Origin: Balaenoptera acutorostrata
Lineage: Eukaryota; Chordata; Mammalia; Artiodactyla; Balaenopteridae
Direction: 5' to 3'
Length of the DNA stretch: 64,000 nucleotides
Assembly: GCF_949987535.1 (NCBI RefSeq)
Contig: NC_080064.1
Location: 41,984,282 to 42,048,281, forward strand
Of the stretch, positions 12,130 through 22,119 are shown piece by piece. Positions within the stretch are counted from its first letter, which is position 1, and the number at the start of each line of letters is the position of its first letter. The position numbers were made by a program, and so were the translations under genes. The notes beneath the pieces are model-generated. The model did not search any database. It was not told where the DNA came from and saw only the letters and a program-made list of their open reading frames with translations.

Positions 12130-12990
12130 AGCCTAAAGAAATCCCTTACCACTTCTTGTAGGAACAATTTAATTCTTTAGCTTTTGCTTATCTGGGAAAC
12201 TCTTAATCTCTCCTTCCATTCTGAGTGATAACCTTGCTGGATATAGAATTCTTGGTTGGAAGTTTTTTTTCTTTCAGCATTTTAAATATGTCATGCCACT
12301 CCCTTCTGGCATTTAAGGTTTCTGCTGAAAAATCTGCTGACAGCTTTATGGGATCTCTCTTGTATCTAACAATTTGTTTTTCCCTTGCTGCTTTTAGGAT
12401 TCTCTCTTTATCCTTAACTTTTACCATTTTAATTACATTGTGTCTTTCTGTACATCTCTTTGGGTTCATCTTATTTGAAAATTTCTGGGCTTCCTGGACG
12501 TGGATATTTGTTTCCTTCCCCAGACTAGGGAAGTTTTCAGCCACTGTGTCTTCAAATTATTTTTCTGGCCCTCTCTCTCCTCTCCTTCTGGAACACCTAT
12601 AAAGCAAATGTTATTCCACTTGATGTTGTCCCAAAAGTTTCTTAAGATATCTTCACTTTTTAAAATTATTTTTTTATTTTGCTTCTCTGTCTGGTTGAGT
12701 TCCATTGCTTTGTTTCCAGCTTGCTGATTTGTTCTTTTACTTCATCCAATCTGCTGTCTTACCCCTCTAGTTTACTTTTCAGTTCAGTTATAACTTGTTT
12801 GATATTTTCTTATATTTTCTATCTCTCTGTTGCAGTTTCACTGTGTTCATCTATTCTTCTCCTGAGTTCAGTGAGAATCTTTATGACCATCACTTTTAAC
12901 TCTTTATCAGGCAGGTTGCTTATCTCCATTTCATTTAGTTCTTCTTCTGAGGTTTTGTCTTGTTCTTTTGATTGGAACATATTCCTCCGT
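12130..12990 (-). pseudogene. L1 ORF1 relic (RNA-binding chaperone)
   Basis: ORF1 encodes the trimeric RNA-binding protein of the L1 particle. Minus-strand frames at 12466-12705 and 12203-12544 contain 'WDNIKWNNICFIGVPEGEE' and 'RILKAAREKQIVRYKRDPIK' followed by 'LSADFSAETLNARREW'. These correspond to the RNA-recognition and C-terminal domains of mammalian L1 ORF1. The two pieces are in different frames with stops between them, so at least one frameshift separates them. The N-terminal coiled-coil part should lie around 12700-12990 but is too decayed to outline. Confidence 0.88.
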
Positions 12991-13204
12991 CTCTTCACTT
13001 TGCTTAATTCTCTGTTTGTTTGTATACATTAGGTAAATCAGCTGCTCCTCCCAATCTTGAAGGCATCGTCTTATGTAGGAGATGTGCTGTGGAGTTCAGA
13101 AGCACAGTCCTGCCTGATCACCAGAGCCAGCTGCTCAAAGGATGTCCCCTATAAGGGCTGTGTGTGCCTTCTGTTGTGGCAGGTTTGCCACTGCTGCTGT
13201 GATA

Positions 13205-13345
13205 TGCTAGTGAACAGGGCTGCTCCCCCAGAAAGGCTTCAGGACCTGTCTGCAGTGTGCTGGTGGGTAGGGCTGGCCCCTGGAACAGCTGGAGGCTTGT
13301 CTGTGGTGGCTGCCAGGTGCTGGTGAGCAGGGCTGGCTCCTAGAA
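13205..13345 (-). repeat. L1 5'UTR with three short tandem units
   Basis: Related units start at 13205, 13258 and 13318, each beginning 'tgctrgtgrrnagggctg', with spacings of 53 and 60 bases. Repeated 5' units are usual for L1 promoters. This lies at the 5' edge just before the target-site duplication and supports near-completeness of the element. Confidence 0.7.
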
Positions 13346-13348
13346 CAG

Positions 13349-13367
13349 CCTGGGTTACACATCTTTT
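13349..13367. repeat. Target-site duplication of the long L1, right copy
   Basis: CCTGGGTTACACATCTTTT, matching 7204-7222 in 18 of 19 positions. Confidence 0.9.
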
Positions 13368-13639
13368 ATTTTTACTAATTTAACTAATAGAAGTTTATTG
13401 GACAATTTGATTAAGAGACTCAGAGTCAAGTTGAGGTTCACTGTAGATACAGCTTCCTATGGACTAGGTGACTGCCTTTTGGGTAGAAATTGTTAGGTGC
13501 AGGCTTATCATTGGAAGCTGATTTTTAGAGAGGCAGCTAATGTAGAATGGTAAAACCTGGAGATGAGTAGATGAAGAGAACACCAAGATTTTTGTCTGAA
13601 CATGATGGGGGCTGTAACCAAACTGGATAGGCAATGAGC

Positions 13640-13915
13640 AGTAAAGGCCTTGTACTTACTGGTGGTGTGATCTTGTTCAAGTCTTTTGACCTCCTATGCA
13701 CTTCAGAGTCCTTCTCTGTAAAATGAGGCCCATAACTGGGGAAGGGAGGTAGGGGAGGCACTGTCTACCACATAAGCGTTGTTGTAAAACTGTTGAGAGA
13801 ATATATGTGATAACAGTTTATGTCAAGTGGCACTCACCTAAATTGATATAAATGGATATAAAGTGCTTGGCACCCAGTAAGTACTCAACAAATGGTACCT
13901 ATTATTTATATTAAA
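13640..13915 (+). repeat. MIR SINE
   Basis: 'gtgtgatcttgttcaagtct', then 'ttctctgtaaaatgaggccc', then 'agtgcttggcacccagtaag' gives the full sense MIR order. Confidence 0.75.
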
Positions 13916-13919
13916 ATTA

Positions 13920-14610
13920 TTGAAACACAAAAATGATTTGAAACACTTGTAAAGATTTGGATGTCTGGTGTTAATGATTAGATTTCCTTGAATTTAAACA
14001 AACTTTAAACAAACTGTTGGATTCTTCTGCCCCCTGTTTGCATTTAGTAAGCACAGGAAGTCTCTTGAGCATAGTAAGAATCTGGATTCTGGAATCAGAC
14101 AGAAATAAATGCAAGTCCTGAAGTGAATGAATAAGTGAATAGGCAAATGGACTAGTGCCCAAACCTAATCAGAGCCCATGCAAGTTTCAATTTTCTTTCC
14201 CCGTCAAATTCCTGCCCATTATTTGTAGGAGGCACTGTGGCCAAAATGCCAAAAGCAAGAGAAGTAAACTATGGCCTGGATAATTCACAGATGCCTTTTG
14301 TACCCCTGTATGAATGTGAACCACCTTGTATTTCCTCCCCAACAGAGGCACGGGCATGCTTGGTCCACACAGCCTTACTGGGACTTCCCAATGTTTTATT
14401 GGACAGATACCAAGACCCATCAGAGTGGCAGCCACTCACTGTCACCATCACTGGTTAAGGACAAGAGGCCTGGAAAAGAAAGGGCTATGGGCAAGTCATC
14501 TTTCCCTCTAGATCATAAAGGGGCATATGTAGATCCTCCTTGTCTCAGTCATTAGACTTCAGCCTACTTTGAAGGTCCTTCAAATCTGTGGTCTTTGCAA
14601 CTGCTGGGAA
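13920..14610. other. Unannotated stretch, no gene seen
   Basis: Unique-looking sequence. Several overlapping frames on both strands at 14187-14555 are all under 100 codons and share no recognisable domain. None is flanked by persuasive splice sites, so I do not call an exon. Confidence 0.4.
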
Positions 14611-14615
14611 TGGCA

Positions 14616-14860
14616 TAAATAATAATCCTGATATAGAGATTGATTGAGTACTTGCTAATGTCAGACACTGTGCTCAGTCCTCTGTCTGAATCCTTCTACA
14701 ACATTAGAAGGTATAGATACTATTGTTGTCTTCATTCACTTTTCAGATGAGGAAACTGAGGTTTCAAGGGATGAAATGACTTTCCCAAAGTACCCCAGCT
14801 AGAAAATGGAGGAGTTGGGAGGTCAAGTGAAGTCATTTGATCCCAGAGCCTGAGCTGAGT
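14616..14860 (-). repeat. MIR SINE
   Basis: 'gattgagtacttgctaatgt', 'ttttcagatgaggaaactga', 'tttgatcccagagcctgagc': antisense MIR over almost its full length. Confidence 0.8.
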
Positions 14861-14874
14861 TATCACTCTCTAAG

Positions 14875-14995
14875 GTGGTCTGTTGTCTCTGCCAGACTGT
14901 GAACTCTTTAGGAAATGAAACAAATCTTATTCACCTTTCATTTCTATCCATCCCCAGTGCCCAGCTCAGTCAATGGTTATTAAGATGAAAATTTA
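14875..14995 (+). repeat. L2 LINE 3' fragment
   Basis: 'cagactgtgaactctttagg', then 'tccatccccagtgcccagct', matches the sense L2 3' end. Confidence 0.65.
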
Positions 14996-15059
14996 AATCC
15001 CCTCTGTGTGGATGATGCCCTATTATGTATCTTGAGCTGCAGGATAGAAGGTGCCTATA

Positions 15060-15265
15060 CCTGAATGCTTCTATGATACTAGAAGGTATAGATACTACTT
15101 GTCTGCATTAAGCTCAGCCCTTTGCTCAGACACACAGTCTCCCTCAGGACTCATAGCACTTGTGGGTGGAGGGCATTACTCCATCTTTATAGAGTAAGGA
15201 ATATTCTCCCAGTCCTTCTTAGTAGGCAGTGGAGTTGGGATATAAACCCAGGGTCCTTAATTTTA
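15060..15265 (-). repeat. Diverged MIR-like segment
   Basis: 'agaaggtatagatactac' and a terminal 'gtggagttgggatataaacc' block fit an antisense MIR. It also resembles the MIR about 375 bases upstream. Confidence 0.5.
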
Positions 15266-15380
15266 TATTTTATTATTTCACCTCCTCTGTATCTTTAAAC
15301 CTTTAAGAAACAGAAATTTTGTGTATGGGGGCAAGGATATTTGACAAAGTCTCTTATATTCTTTAAAAAATATATATAAG

Positions 15381-15657
15381 GGCTTCCCTGGTGGCGCAGT
15401 GGTTGAGAGTCCGCCTGCCAATGCAGGGGATGCGGGTTCGAGCCCTGGTCTGGGAGGATCCCACGTGCCGCGGAGCGGCTGGGCCCGTGAGCCACAATTA
15501 CTGAGCCTGCGCATCTGGAGCCTGTGCTCCGCAACAAGAGGGGCCGCGATAGTGAGGGGCCCGCGCACCGCGATGAGGAGTGGCCCCCGCTTGCCGCAGC
15601 TGGAGGGAGCCCTCGCACAGAAGCGAAGACCCAACACAGCCATAAATAAATTAAAAA

Positions 15658-15691
<34 letters not shown>
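15381..15691 (+). mobile_element. CHR-2-type SINE (forward, well preserved)
   Basis: It starts 'ggcttccctggtggcgcagt'. Both internal RNA polymerase III promoter blocks are visible: an A-box-like TGGCGCAGTGG (15392-15402) and a B-box GGTTCGAGCCC (15435-15445). The body ('cacgtgccgcggagcggctg', 'gcaacaagaggggccgcgat') is the cetacean-typical CHR-2 body. It ends in a long A tract (15653-15675) and an AT run. TATATATAAG flanks it on both sides (15371-15380, 15692-15701), although the AT run makes the right edge soft. Confidence 0.93.
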
Positions 15692-15697
<6 letters not shown>

Positions 15698-15701
15698 TAA
15701 G

Positions 15702-16240
15702 CTTACTCTAATTGTGAGGCAGAAGCTATTTTAATCTCTAATACAGGCACAAATGCTGTATTAATTTTTTTAAAGCAAAGTAGCAAAAACCCATGTCCCT
15801 CTTTTTGTGAAAATCTTTATTACTAGGTGTTGTGGTCTGCAAGATGCTAAGTAAGGATTCTAGCTAAAATGCTTTGCAAAACTATTTCAATGCAAAATCA
15901 ATAATATACATGAAAAATTTATGAAAAGATGAATTAAAGATAAAACAACTCATTACCTTTTAGTGAATACATACACATGTATGAAACATTAATATGCAAT
16001 GTTAACTTTTGGTCATCCACTGGGGTTTGAGATCTAGTGGCTTTATAAATGAGGAAAATACCAAGAGACTTGTCTGAATATAATGGTGACCAGAACCAAA
16101 CTAGACAGGCCACAGGTACCAAAGGCCTTTGGTGCTTAGGAAAGTAGAGATCTAACTGTGACCATGCTCTCGACTTCCAGGTAAGACTTCTGTGTCTCCA
16201 GCTGCCTTCCAGACATCTTCATTGGACCATGTGAACAAGA
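15702..16240. other. Mostly unannotated, holds one unnamed repeat copy
   Basis: No gene seen. Part of it (about 16028-16130) resembles 13550-13650, so both may be copies of an old repeat I cannot name. Confidence 0.4.
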
Positions 16241-16294
16241 CTAGTATTTGGCCAGTCATGGCTAGTATGAGCTAGTATTTGGCCAGTCATGGCT
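16241..16294. repeat. Short tandem duplication, period 31
   Basis: A 23-base word beginning 'ctagtatttggccagtcatg' occurs exactly at 16241-16263 and again at 16272-16294. It is a local tandem duplication and looks recent because the copies are identical. Confidence 0.9.
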
Positions 16295-16479
16295 GCAAGT
16301 GATGCCATGCACGGTAGAGCCAGGGGGAGTAGGATAGAGAGGGAGAGTGTGGATTTGAAAATTATTTAGGGGTACAATGCCTGGCCCATAACATTTGCTT
16401 GATAAGTGTTTGCCAAATGAATGAAAGTACAATCTACAGGATTCAGGAAGTCCTGGGGATGAAGGACAGGGAGATGAGA

Positions 16480-16554
16480 TGTAAACTGTGCAGGTCATTC
16501 AACCTCTCTGAGCCTCAGTTCCTCATCTGTAAGATGGGAAAGGTGAGAATTTCC
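16480..16554 (+). repeat. MIR fragment cut by an LTR
   Basis: 'gtcattcaacctctctgagc' and 'ctcatctgtaagatgggaaa' are the MIR core. It stops where the LTR at 16555 begins. Confidence 0.75.
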
Positions 16555-17083
16555 TGTATTAGTTTATTAGTCAGGGTTCTCCAGAGAAACAGAGCCAATA
16601 CCATGTATGTTTGTATCTATAAAGAATTGGTTCATGTAATTATAGAGGCTGACAAGTCTCCAGATATGCAGTCAGCAAGCTGGAGACCCAGGAGAGCCAA
16701 TGGTGTGGTTCCAGTATGAGTCCAAAGGCCTGAGAACCAGGGGAGCTGAAGGTGTAGTTCCAGTCTGAATGCCTGCAGGCTCAAGACCCAGAAAGATGTT
16801 TCAGCTGGAGTCCTAAGACAGGAAAGAACTGTTGTCCCAGCTCAATGCAGTCAGGCAGAAGTTCCCTTTTATTCACAGAAGGGTTGGTCTTTTTGTTCTA
16901 TTCTGGCTTCAACGGATTGGATGAGGCCCAGCCACATTGAGGAGAGCAATCTCCTTTACTAAGTATACTGATTCAAATGTTCATCTCATCTAAAACACCC
17001 TCAACCATACCCAGAATAATGTTTGACCAAATATCTGGGCACCTTGTAGCCCCGTCAAGTTGACATATAAATTAACCATCACA
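16555..17083 (-). mobile_element. MLT2-like ERVL solo LTR
   Basis: Minus-strand reading begins 'tgtgatggttaatttatatg' and ends near 'ctctggagaaccctgactaa', which is characteristic of MLT2-class LTRs of the old endogenous retrovirus-L group. Internal landmarks include 'aatgtttgaccaaatatctg' and 'caacggattggatgaggccc'. A possible 5-bp target duplication is TTTCC/TCTCC. No internal viral genes are present, so it is a solo LTR left by recombination. Confidence 0.8.
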
Positions 17084-17184
17084 TCTCCCCCCGTGCTTGT
17101 GGTGGAAATGCTGTGTGAGGTTAAAAAACACTATATGAATATAAGGCAGTGTCCCTGTTTATTCAGAGGGAAAAGGTATTCCTT

Positions 17185-17300
17185 GATGATAATAGCTTAT
17201 ATTTATCTAGTGCTTCACAAGTACCAGTTACTGTTCTGTTTAACTTATTTTATCTCATTTAATTCTCACAATGACCTTATCTCCCCTTTTACCCCTTGGA
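17185..17300 (-). repeat. MIR fragment
   Basis: 'atagcttatatttatctagt' and 'ctcatttaattctcacaatg' are the antisense MIR 3' half. Confidence 0.7.
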
Positions 17301-17339
17301 GGGGTCCATGTCTATAATTGTTACTGCACACAGACTGCC

Positions 17340-17520
17340 TGCGCTATGACATGGTGAAGAGGAGCACAGGCTATGGAGCCAGTCGGCTGTGGCTTGAACC
17401 CCAACTCTTTCACTGGCTGCAAGGGGCCAGTTATTAACTTCTCTATGCCTCAATTTTCTCCTCTGTGAAATGGCATAATAATTGTAAAGTGCTTAGAATA
17501 CAGCTGGCATTTAGTATATA
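17340..17520 (+). repeat. MIR SINE
   Basis: 'gagcacaggctatggagcca', then 'gtggcttgaaccccaactct', then 'ctctgtgaaatggcataata' is the sense MIR from its tRNA-related 5' part onward. Confidence 0.8.
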
Positions 17521-17774
17521 AAATATATACTAAGTATGTATCTATGTATAGATGGTATGTATGTTGTAGTAGTGGTGGTGGTGACAGTGATTACACAAAC
17601 TCACATGGCTTCAGGGGCCAGTCAGGTAACATCAGTGTGTGAAGCAGCCAAGAATAAGTCGGAAGGAGTAGTAGGGTATGTGGAGAACTAGAGAGTGTCC
17701 TCTTAACTTAAAGATATTGAAATCTTGGAATTTACAAAACACTGCTCGGCCAACATCAATTTTTGACCCCTGGT

Positions 17775-17970
17775 CTGCCATGTGCCAAGCTGCATAATGA
17801 GTGTTTTACAAGTAGTTCCCTTAACAGTCCTGTTAGCGGGGTGGTCTATTTGACAGATGTCAAAATCAAAGCTCACTTGCCAGGTAGTAAGTACCAGAGG
17901 GAACTGGGACTGAACAAAGGGAACAGAGGCCCGACTCCAAAGCCAGTAGTACTCTTTTGACCCTGCTGTA
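17775..17970 (-). repeat. MIR SINE
   Basis: 'tgagtgttttacaagtagtt' and 'cttgccaggtagtaagtacc' followed by 'gcccgactccaaagccagta' match antisense MIR. Confidence 0.65.
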
Positions 17971-18399
17971 CGGTGTAGAGGATGCTGGGTGAGTGGAACT
18001 GGGGCAGTAGGTCCATCCTACAGTCCATCTGTCAGCATTGACTCCCTTATGGGTGTGCTCTCTTGCTGATCTGCTTTTCTCAGGGGTAGAGGTAGGGCAA
18101 GTAAAATAAGAAAGGTGCCCTTGTTCCTTGCAGTCTCCCTGGAATGTCTTCAGGGACCTCCCTTTCCAAATCACACATCCTGCTGACATCACTCTCTCTG
18201 CTCCATTCTCATGCCTGTCACAGGAGCCTCTGTTGATGTCCATGCAGGTTATGACTATGTTTGTATTTGTGTTGCTCACTCCTTCACGAGTTCAGAAGGG
18301 TTGGGCCCTTATTCATCTTTTCATCCCCTGCCACACTTGCACACTGGCCTCCATTGAGTAACATCTGCTGGGTCTGAGTCTGGTCTTACACATCTCATC

Positions 18400-18950
18400 A
18401 GGTGGTGAACTCAGGCCACCAATTTACTGTCTGAGATGTTCGGTTTGCCATCTTCATAATGGGGATAATAACTGTGACAGGTTAGATTCCCCAGGAAGCA
18501 TACTCTGAGATGTAGACTAGCATGCAAGAGGTTTATTAGGGAGTGCTCTCGCGATCATCACCAGGGAAAGGGTGGGAGGGGAGGAGAGGGGAAGAAGCAG
18601 GATCAGGCAGAGGGAGAAGTGGGGCTGCAGTACAGTCTCACTGAAGGCCTCAGTCAGCCCCAAGAGGACCTCCGAAGCTGAGATAGCCCTTCAAAAGTGT
18701 CCTGAGTCGGGGTAAGGGTGTCAGGTCTTCATACCCTATGTTGACCAGTCACTGGATGTGGGGTGCCCCAAGAAGGGGGCATGACCTTGGGGGAGACAAC
18801 TCTCTTTAGTCAGCTGAGGACTCTCTAGGAGACTGAGCCCTTCAGTCCTGAAGGAAGATCTGGGTGGCTTATCACAGCCTCTATGGCAGTAGCAACTTCC
18901 AGGGTTATTGGAAAGCTGATACATACAAAAGCATACTCAAAAGTGCTAAA
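18400..18950 (+). repeat. MIR split by an LTR-like insertion
   Basis: The left part (18400-18480) ends 'cataatggggataataactg'. The continuation of MIR ('gggttattggaaagctgata') resumes at about 18901. The 420 bases between are foreign. Confidence 0.65.
18482..18899 (-). mobile_element. Solo-LTR-like element inside a MIR
   Basis: On the minus strand it carries a polyadenylation signal AATAAA near its end ('ccctaataaacctcttgcat'), followed by 'catctcagagtatgcttcct', a layout typical of mammalian ERVL-class LTRs. It is inserted between two halves of a MIR. I cannot name the family and the edges are uncertain by a few bases. Confidence 0.55.
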
Positions 18951-19625
18951 CAAATGTAAAGTTTTAGTTGTGAATATTAATAGTAATTTTATATATATAT
19001 ATATCAGTAAATATTTCTTCAACTGAGTTGAGTCTATTTTCTCAGAGTAGGTTCTCAGTAAGAAGTAAGTCATTATATACCCTTGTTTTTATTCATCTCA
19101 CTTCCCCAAAGACACCCTTGCCCCTCTCTCTTTTGTTATTAATCTTGTCTTAAAAGTGCTTATGCCATCATATTTTAAAACCTCTAGGGTTGGTTTGATT
19201 TGATTTCCTTTCCACTGAAATGACTATTCTGAACTCTGACCTTAATCCAGGATGGTTAGAGCAGCTGGAAGCGCTTTCTTGACTATCTATCTATCTTCAC
19301 ACTTTATATCCCATATAAGCTCAGAGAAATTTTAAGTCCTAGTGCAGTTTTTAAATATTACTAACATTAACTATTCCTATCCGCGAGGTTAATTAAACGT
19401 CATTGAGTGCTGGCCCTAGCATTCCCAACTTTGTACTGACCCTGGAGTCAGTTCTGTCAGCTTATAGGGCTCAGACATGAGAACACCTTGGCAAAAGCCA
19501 TCAATGTGAAAGATGAATGTTCCAGAGATCAAGAATATTGAGCAGCTCTGAGTCAATTCTAGGGACCAGCTGCTTATAGAAAGAACTGTGTACAGGAGTT
19601 CAAAGGTATAATATATTGTTGATTT

Positions 19626-19661
19626 CACACACACAAACACACACACACACACACACACACA
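19626..19661. repeat. (AC)n microsatellite
   Basis: An imperfect AC run of about 36 bases. Confidence 0.95.
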
Positions 19662-19749
19662 GAGATGTACTCAGGCAGTTATTCTATGAATTTCATCATT
19701 GTATGATTTCTCTCAAACATGCATGTATGTATATATATTTCTAACTCAC

Positions 19750-20060
19750 AAATCTCATTGTGTCACTTCCCTGCCAAAATACCTTCTGTATCTCCCTAAC
19801 ATCTCCACCTCAAAATCTAAAGTCTTAACAAAGCTGTTTTAGTTCTCTGCATATATCAGGATCTTTTATGCTGCTGTGTCTTTGCATGCCATTTCCTTTC
19901 CTCAGAAAGCCTTCTCACTGCCTATGCATCCTTCAGGTCTCAGTTCAAATGTCACCTCCACCGGGCAGCCTTCCCTGGCTTCCCCACAATGCCACAACAC
20001 TTGCCACTCTGTATTTCCTTTCCTTCCAGACCGTGAGCCACCAGATGGGAGGGAAATTAA
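19750..20060 (+). repeat. L2 LINE fragment
   Basis: 'ctcagttcaaatgtcacctc', then 'gcagccttccctggcttccc', is the sense L2 body. The frames 19868-20140 and 19876-20073 fall in it. Confidence 0.75.
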
Positions 20061-20064
20061 TTCA

Positions 20065-20700
20065 TGGACCTGACAGAGAGGTGAGAGGGTCAGGGTGCAG
20101 AGAGAATGAGAGAAGTTATATGCAAAGCCCTTTTAGTTAAAACTTATATTCTGTGGAGTCAGTACTCAATTATGTACCTCTCTAAAGGTGTGACTTAATG
20201 TGTCTGATATTTGATTTTGTTCTTGGTTTTAAGAAGAATCAAGAACCATCTTTTGATCCAAAGATTAGAAGAGCTTCTAAGGAGAGGCTTTCTGACACAA
20301 GTAAAACTTTCCCCTGACTGCCCTCTTGTGGAGGTGCTGAAAGAGCCCAGAGATGATAGACAAAAACATAAACCTCCTTCCCCAGGTTGAGAGAGCAGTG
20401 TTCTGGATTGTTCGTTGTTCTGTTTACTCAAGCTGCCATAGGTAGATAATTACAGAATTTTTAAAAATTAGAGTATAGCAAGACATGCCTCAGACTGAAT
20501 TCAGTTTGTCTCTGGTGGATCAGATGTTTCCTCAAGAATGTTAGAATACCCAGCACGAAGGTTAATGAACAGCACATGGAGAAAGAGAGGTTAAAAGAAG
20601 TCTCTGGTGGATGAAGTGTAGATGCACACCAGTTTTCACTAGCATATCTTCACAAGCTGAAGGAAGTACTATTAAGCAAGGACACTAAGTTCTGTTTCCC
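20065..20700. other. Unannotated stretch, no gene seen
   Basis: Unique-looking sequence with no recognisable repeat or exon. Confidence 0.4.
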
Positions 20701-20704
20701 CTAG

Positions 20705-20865
20705 ACCAGTGGCTCTAGCCATGCCCAAGAATCATCTGCTGAGCTATGTTAAAACACCGATTTCTGAACCTCTAATCCAGATTCTGATTCAGTGAATCTG
20801 GGCCGGAACCCAGGAACATGAACTTTAACAAGTACCCTACATCTTTTAGTGGAGATGGGTTTTAC
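20705..20865 (+). mobile_element. MER5A-like hAT DNA transposon
   Basis: 'ccagtggctctagccatgcc', 'aagaatcatctgctgagcta' and 'attctgattcagtgaatctg' follow the MER5A order from its terminal repeat inward. The right terminal repeat is decayed. Confidence 0.7.
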
Positions 20866-20869
20866 AGAG

Positions 20870-21295
20870 CCATTTACATGCTTTTCCACAACTAAGACAA
20901 CTTGCTGTATAATTCATGATTTCAGATATTCTGACCCATCATTCCATATAGTGCGCTTTTTAGACCTTGTGCCCAGACTTTTGGCTTGAAAGACATGGTG
21001 GTATTCATTTCCATACATGGGGTTGCTAGTTAGAATTAGTATTTGATCTATGGCTATGGGACAGATTTCCTATCTCCTTTCCTCTCTTCCTCCCTTTCTT
21101 TGTACCTACTTGCCTGTCTACCTGACTACCTATCTGCCTTTGTACCTGCCTACTCATATTTATGAATCAACCTATTCTCTGTGCCTTGAACCAACATGAA
21201 CCACAGAAAGAGTCAGCCTTTTGGAACAAGGGTTACCCTAGGATTTGGGCATTTTTGATAAGAAGAGGTGAAAGGAACTGGCCAGGAAATAACCT
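20870..21295. other. Unannotated stretch with degenerate tetranucleotide tract
   Basis: No gene seen. A decayed (CTAC/CTGC)-type tract lies at about 21095-21160. Confidence 0.45.
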
Positions 21296-21299
21296 CCCC

Positions 21300-21500
21300 T
21301 GGAGAATAATACCAACTACCATTTCTTGAGCACCTACGGGTGCCAAGCACTCTACAAGTCTTCTTAGGTACATTGTTACTAATCCTGCAAAGTATTTCAC
21401 AGGTGAGGAAACCAGAAACTTAAAAGAGATTATGTAACAATTTAAGTCATCCGGAGTCATGAAGGTTGAACTGTAACTTGAATCCAGGTGTGTCCTACTC
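21300..21500 (-). repeat. MIR SINE
   Basis: 'ataccaactaccatttcttg', 'ctacgggtgccaagcactct', 'cacaggtgaggaaaccagaa' are in antisense MIR order. Confidence 0.75.
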
Positions 21501-21504
21501 CAAA

Positions 21505-22115
21505 TCTCCCTGCTCGCTTTTTCCGGATGAACATATCTCTGGCTACCTGCAGGTGGGCACCAAAGCTCATCAGCCTTTTCTAGGTCCATCAGTCAGTTTA
21601 TTTCTCATTAAACATAGAATTTTAGGTGAAAACTCCATTTTCAAGGAAGTAAATTATCAAATCAAGAATTTCGCCAGGGCACTGCTACTAACATCTTCCC
21701 AGTTTCTGGGAAATCTAAAAATCAGTTGTATTTAAGCAAAAAGAATAATGCTTACTGTGATTTTTTTAAGAGGTTTCTGAAGGTTGTTTTAGGACCAAAC
21801 TGGGCAGCCACGTTTCTTAATTTTGTGTTTTGTAGAGAACCTGAGGCATTGTTGACACTCCTAAAAGGTCAATAACAACTTGTTTGATATTTCAAGTTAA
21901 TTGTGAGTCTCTGCATGTTTGCATAGCTGAACCTTTATTGCTAAAGGTCCCTTATAAATGTTGCATTGCTCTCAATGTTTGGGGCTGCCTTGAATGCCTT
22001 TTATGCCAGTGGAAATGCATTTGTTGCAGTGGAAAGGCATTTGATTGAACACAGTGTAGTGCATTTTCCTTTAGCCTTCAGAACATTAGAAAAATAAAGT
22101 TTATATTTTTCTGAT
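21505..22115. other. Unannotated stretch, no gene seen
   Basis: Unique AT-rich sequence with no supportable exon or repeat. Confidence 0.4.
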
Positions 22116-22119
22116 TATG

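Larger units (their letters stand above)
7223..13348 (-). mobile_element. Near full-length L1 retrotransposon (antisense), with nested SINE
   Basis: On the minus strand the order is 5'UTR (13348 to about 13000), ORF1 (about 12990-12130), ORF2 (about 11830-7480), 3'UTR, and a simple-sequence tail of GAT units at 7229-7262. A 19-bp target-site duplication (7204-7222, 13349-13367) shows it is one insertion. Removing the nested SINE and its duplicated target leaves about 5.7 kb, close to a complete mammalian L1. ORFs are broken by many stops and frameshifts, and the 3' region resembles older L1M-type elements, so the copy is long dead. It is clearly older than the nested CHR SINE. Confidence 0.93.

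Noticed and set aside
14187..14555. Cluster of overlapping frames on both strands
   Set aside because: Five mutually overlapping short frames cannot all be real and none resembles a known protein.
15381..15460. tRNA gene
   Set aside because: A-box and B-box are present but the sequence is a SINE head followed by a SINE body and A tail, without a full cloverleaf that I could draw.
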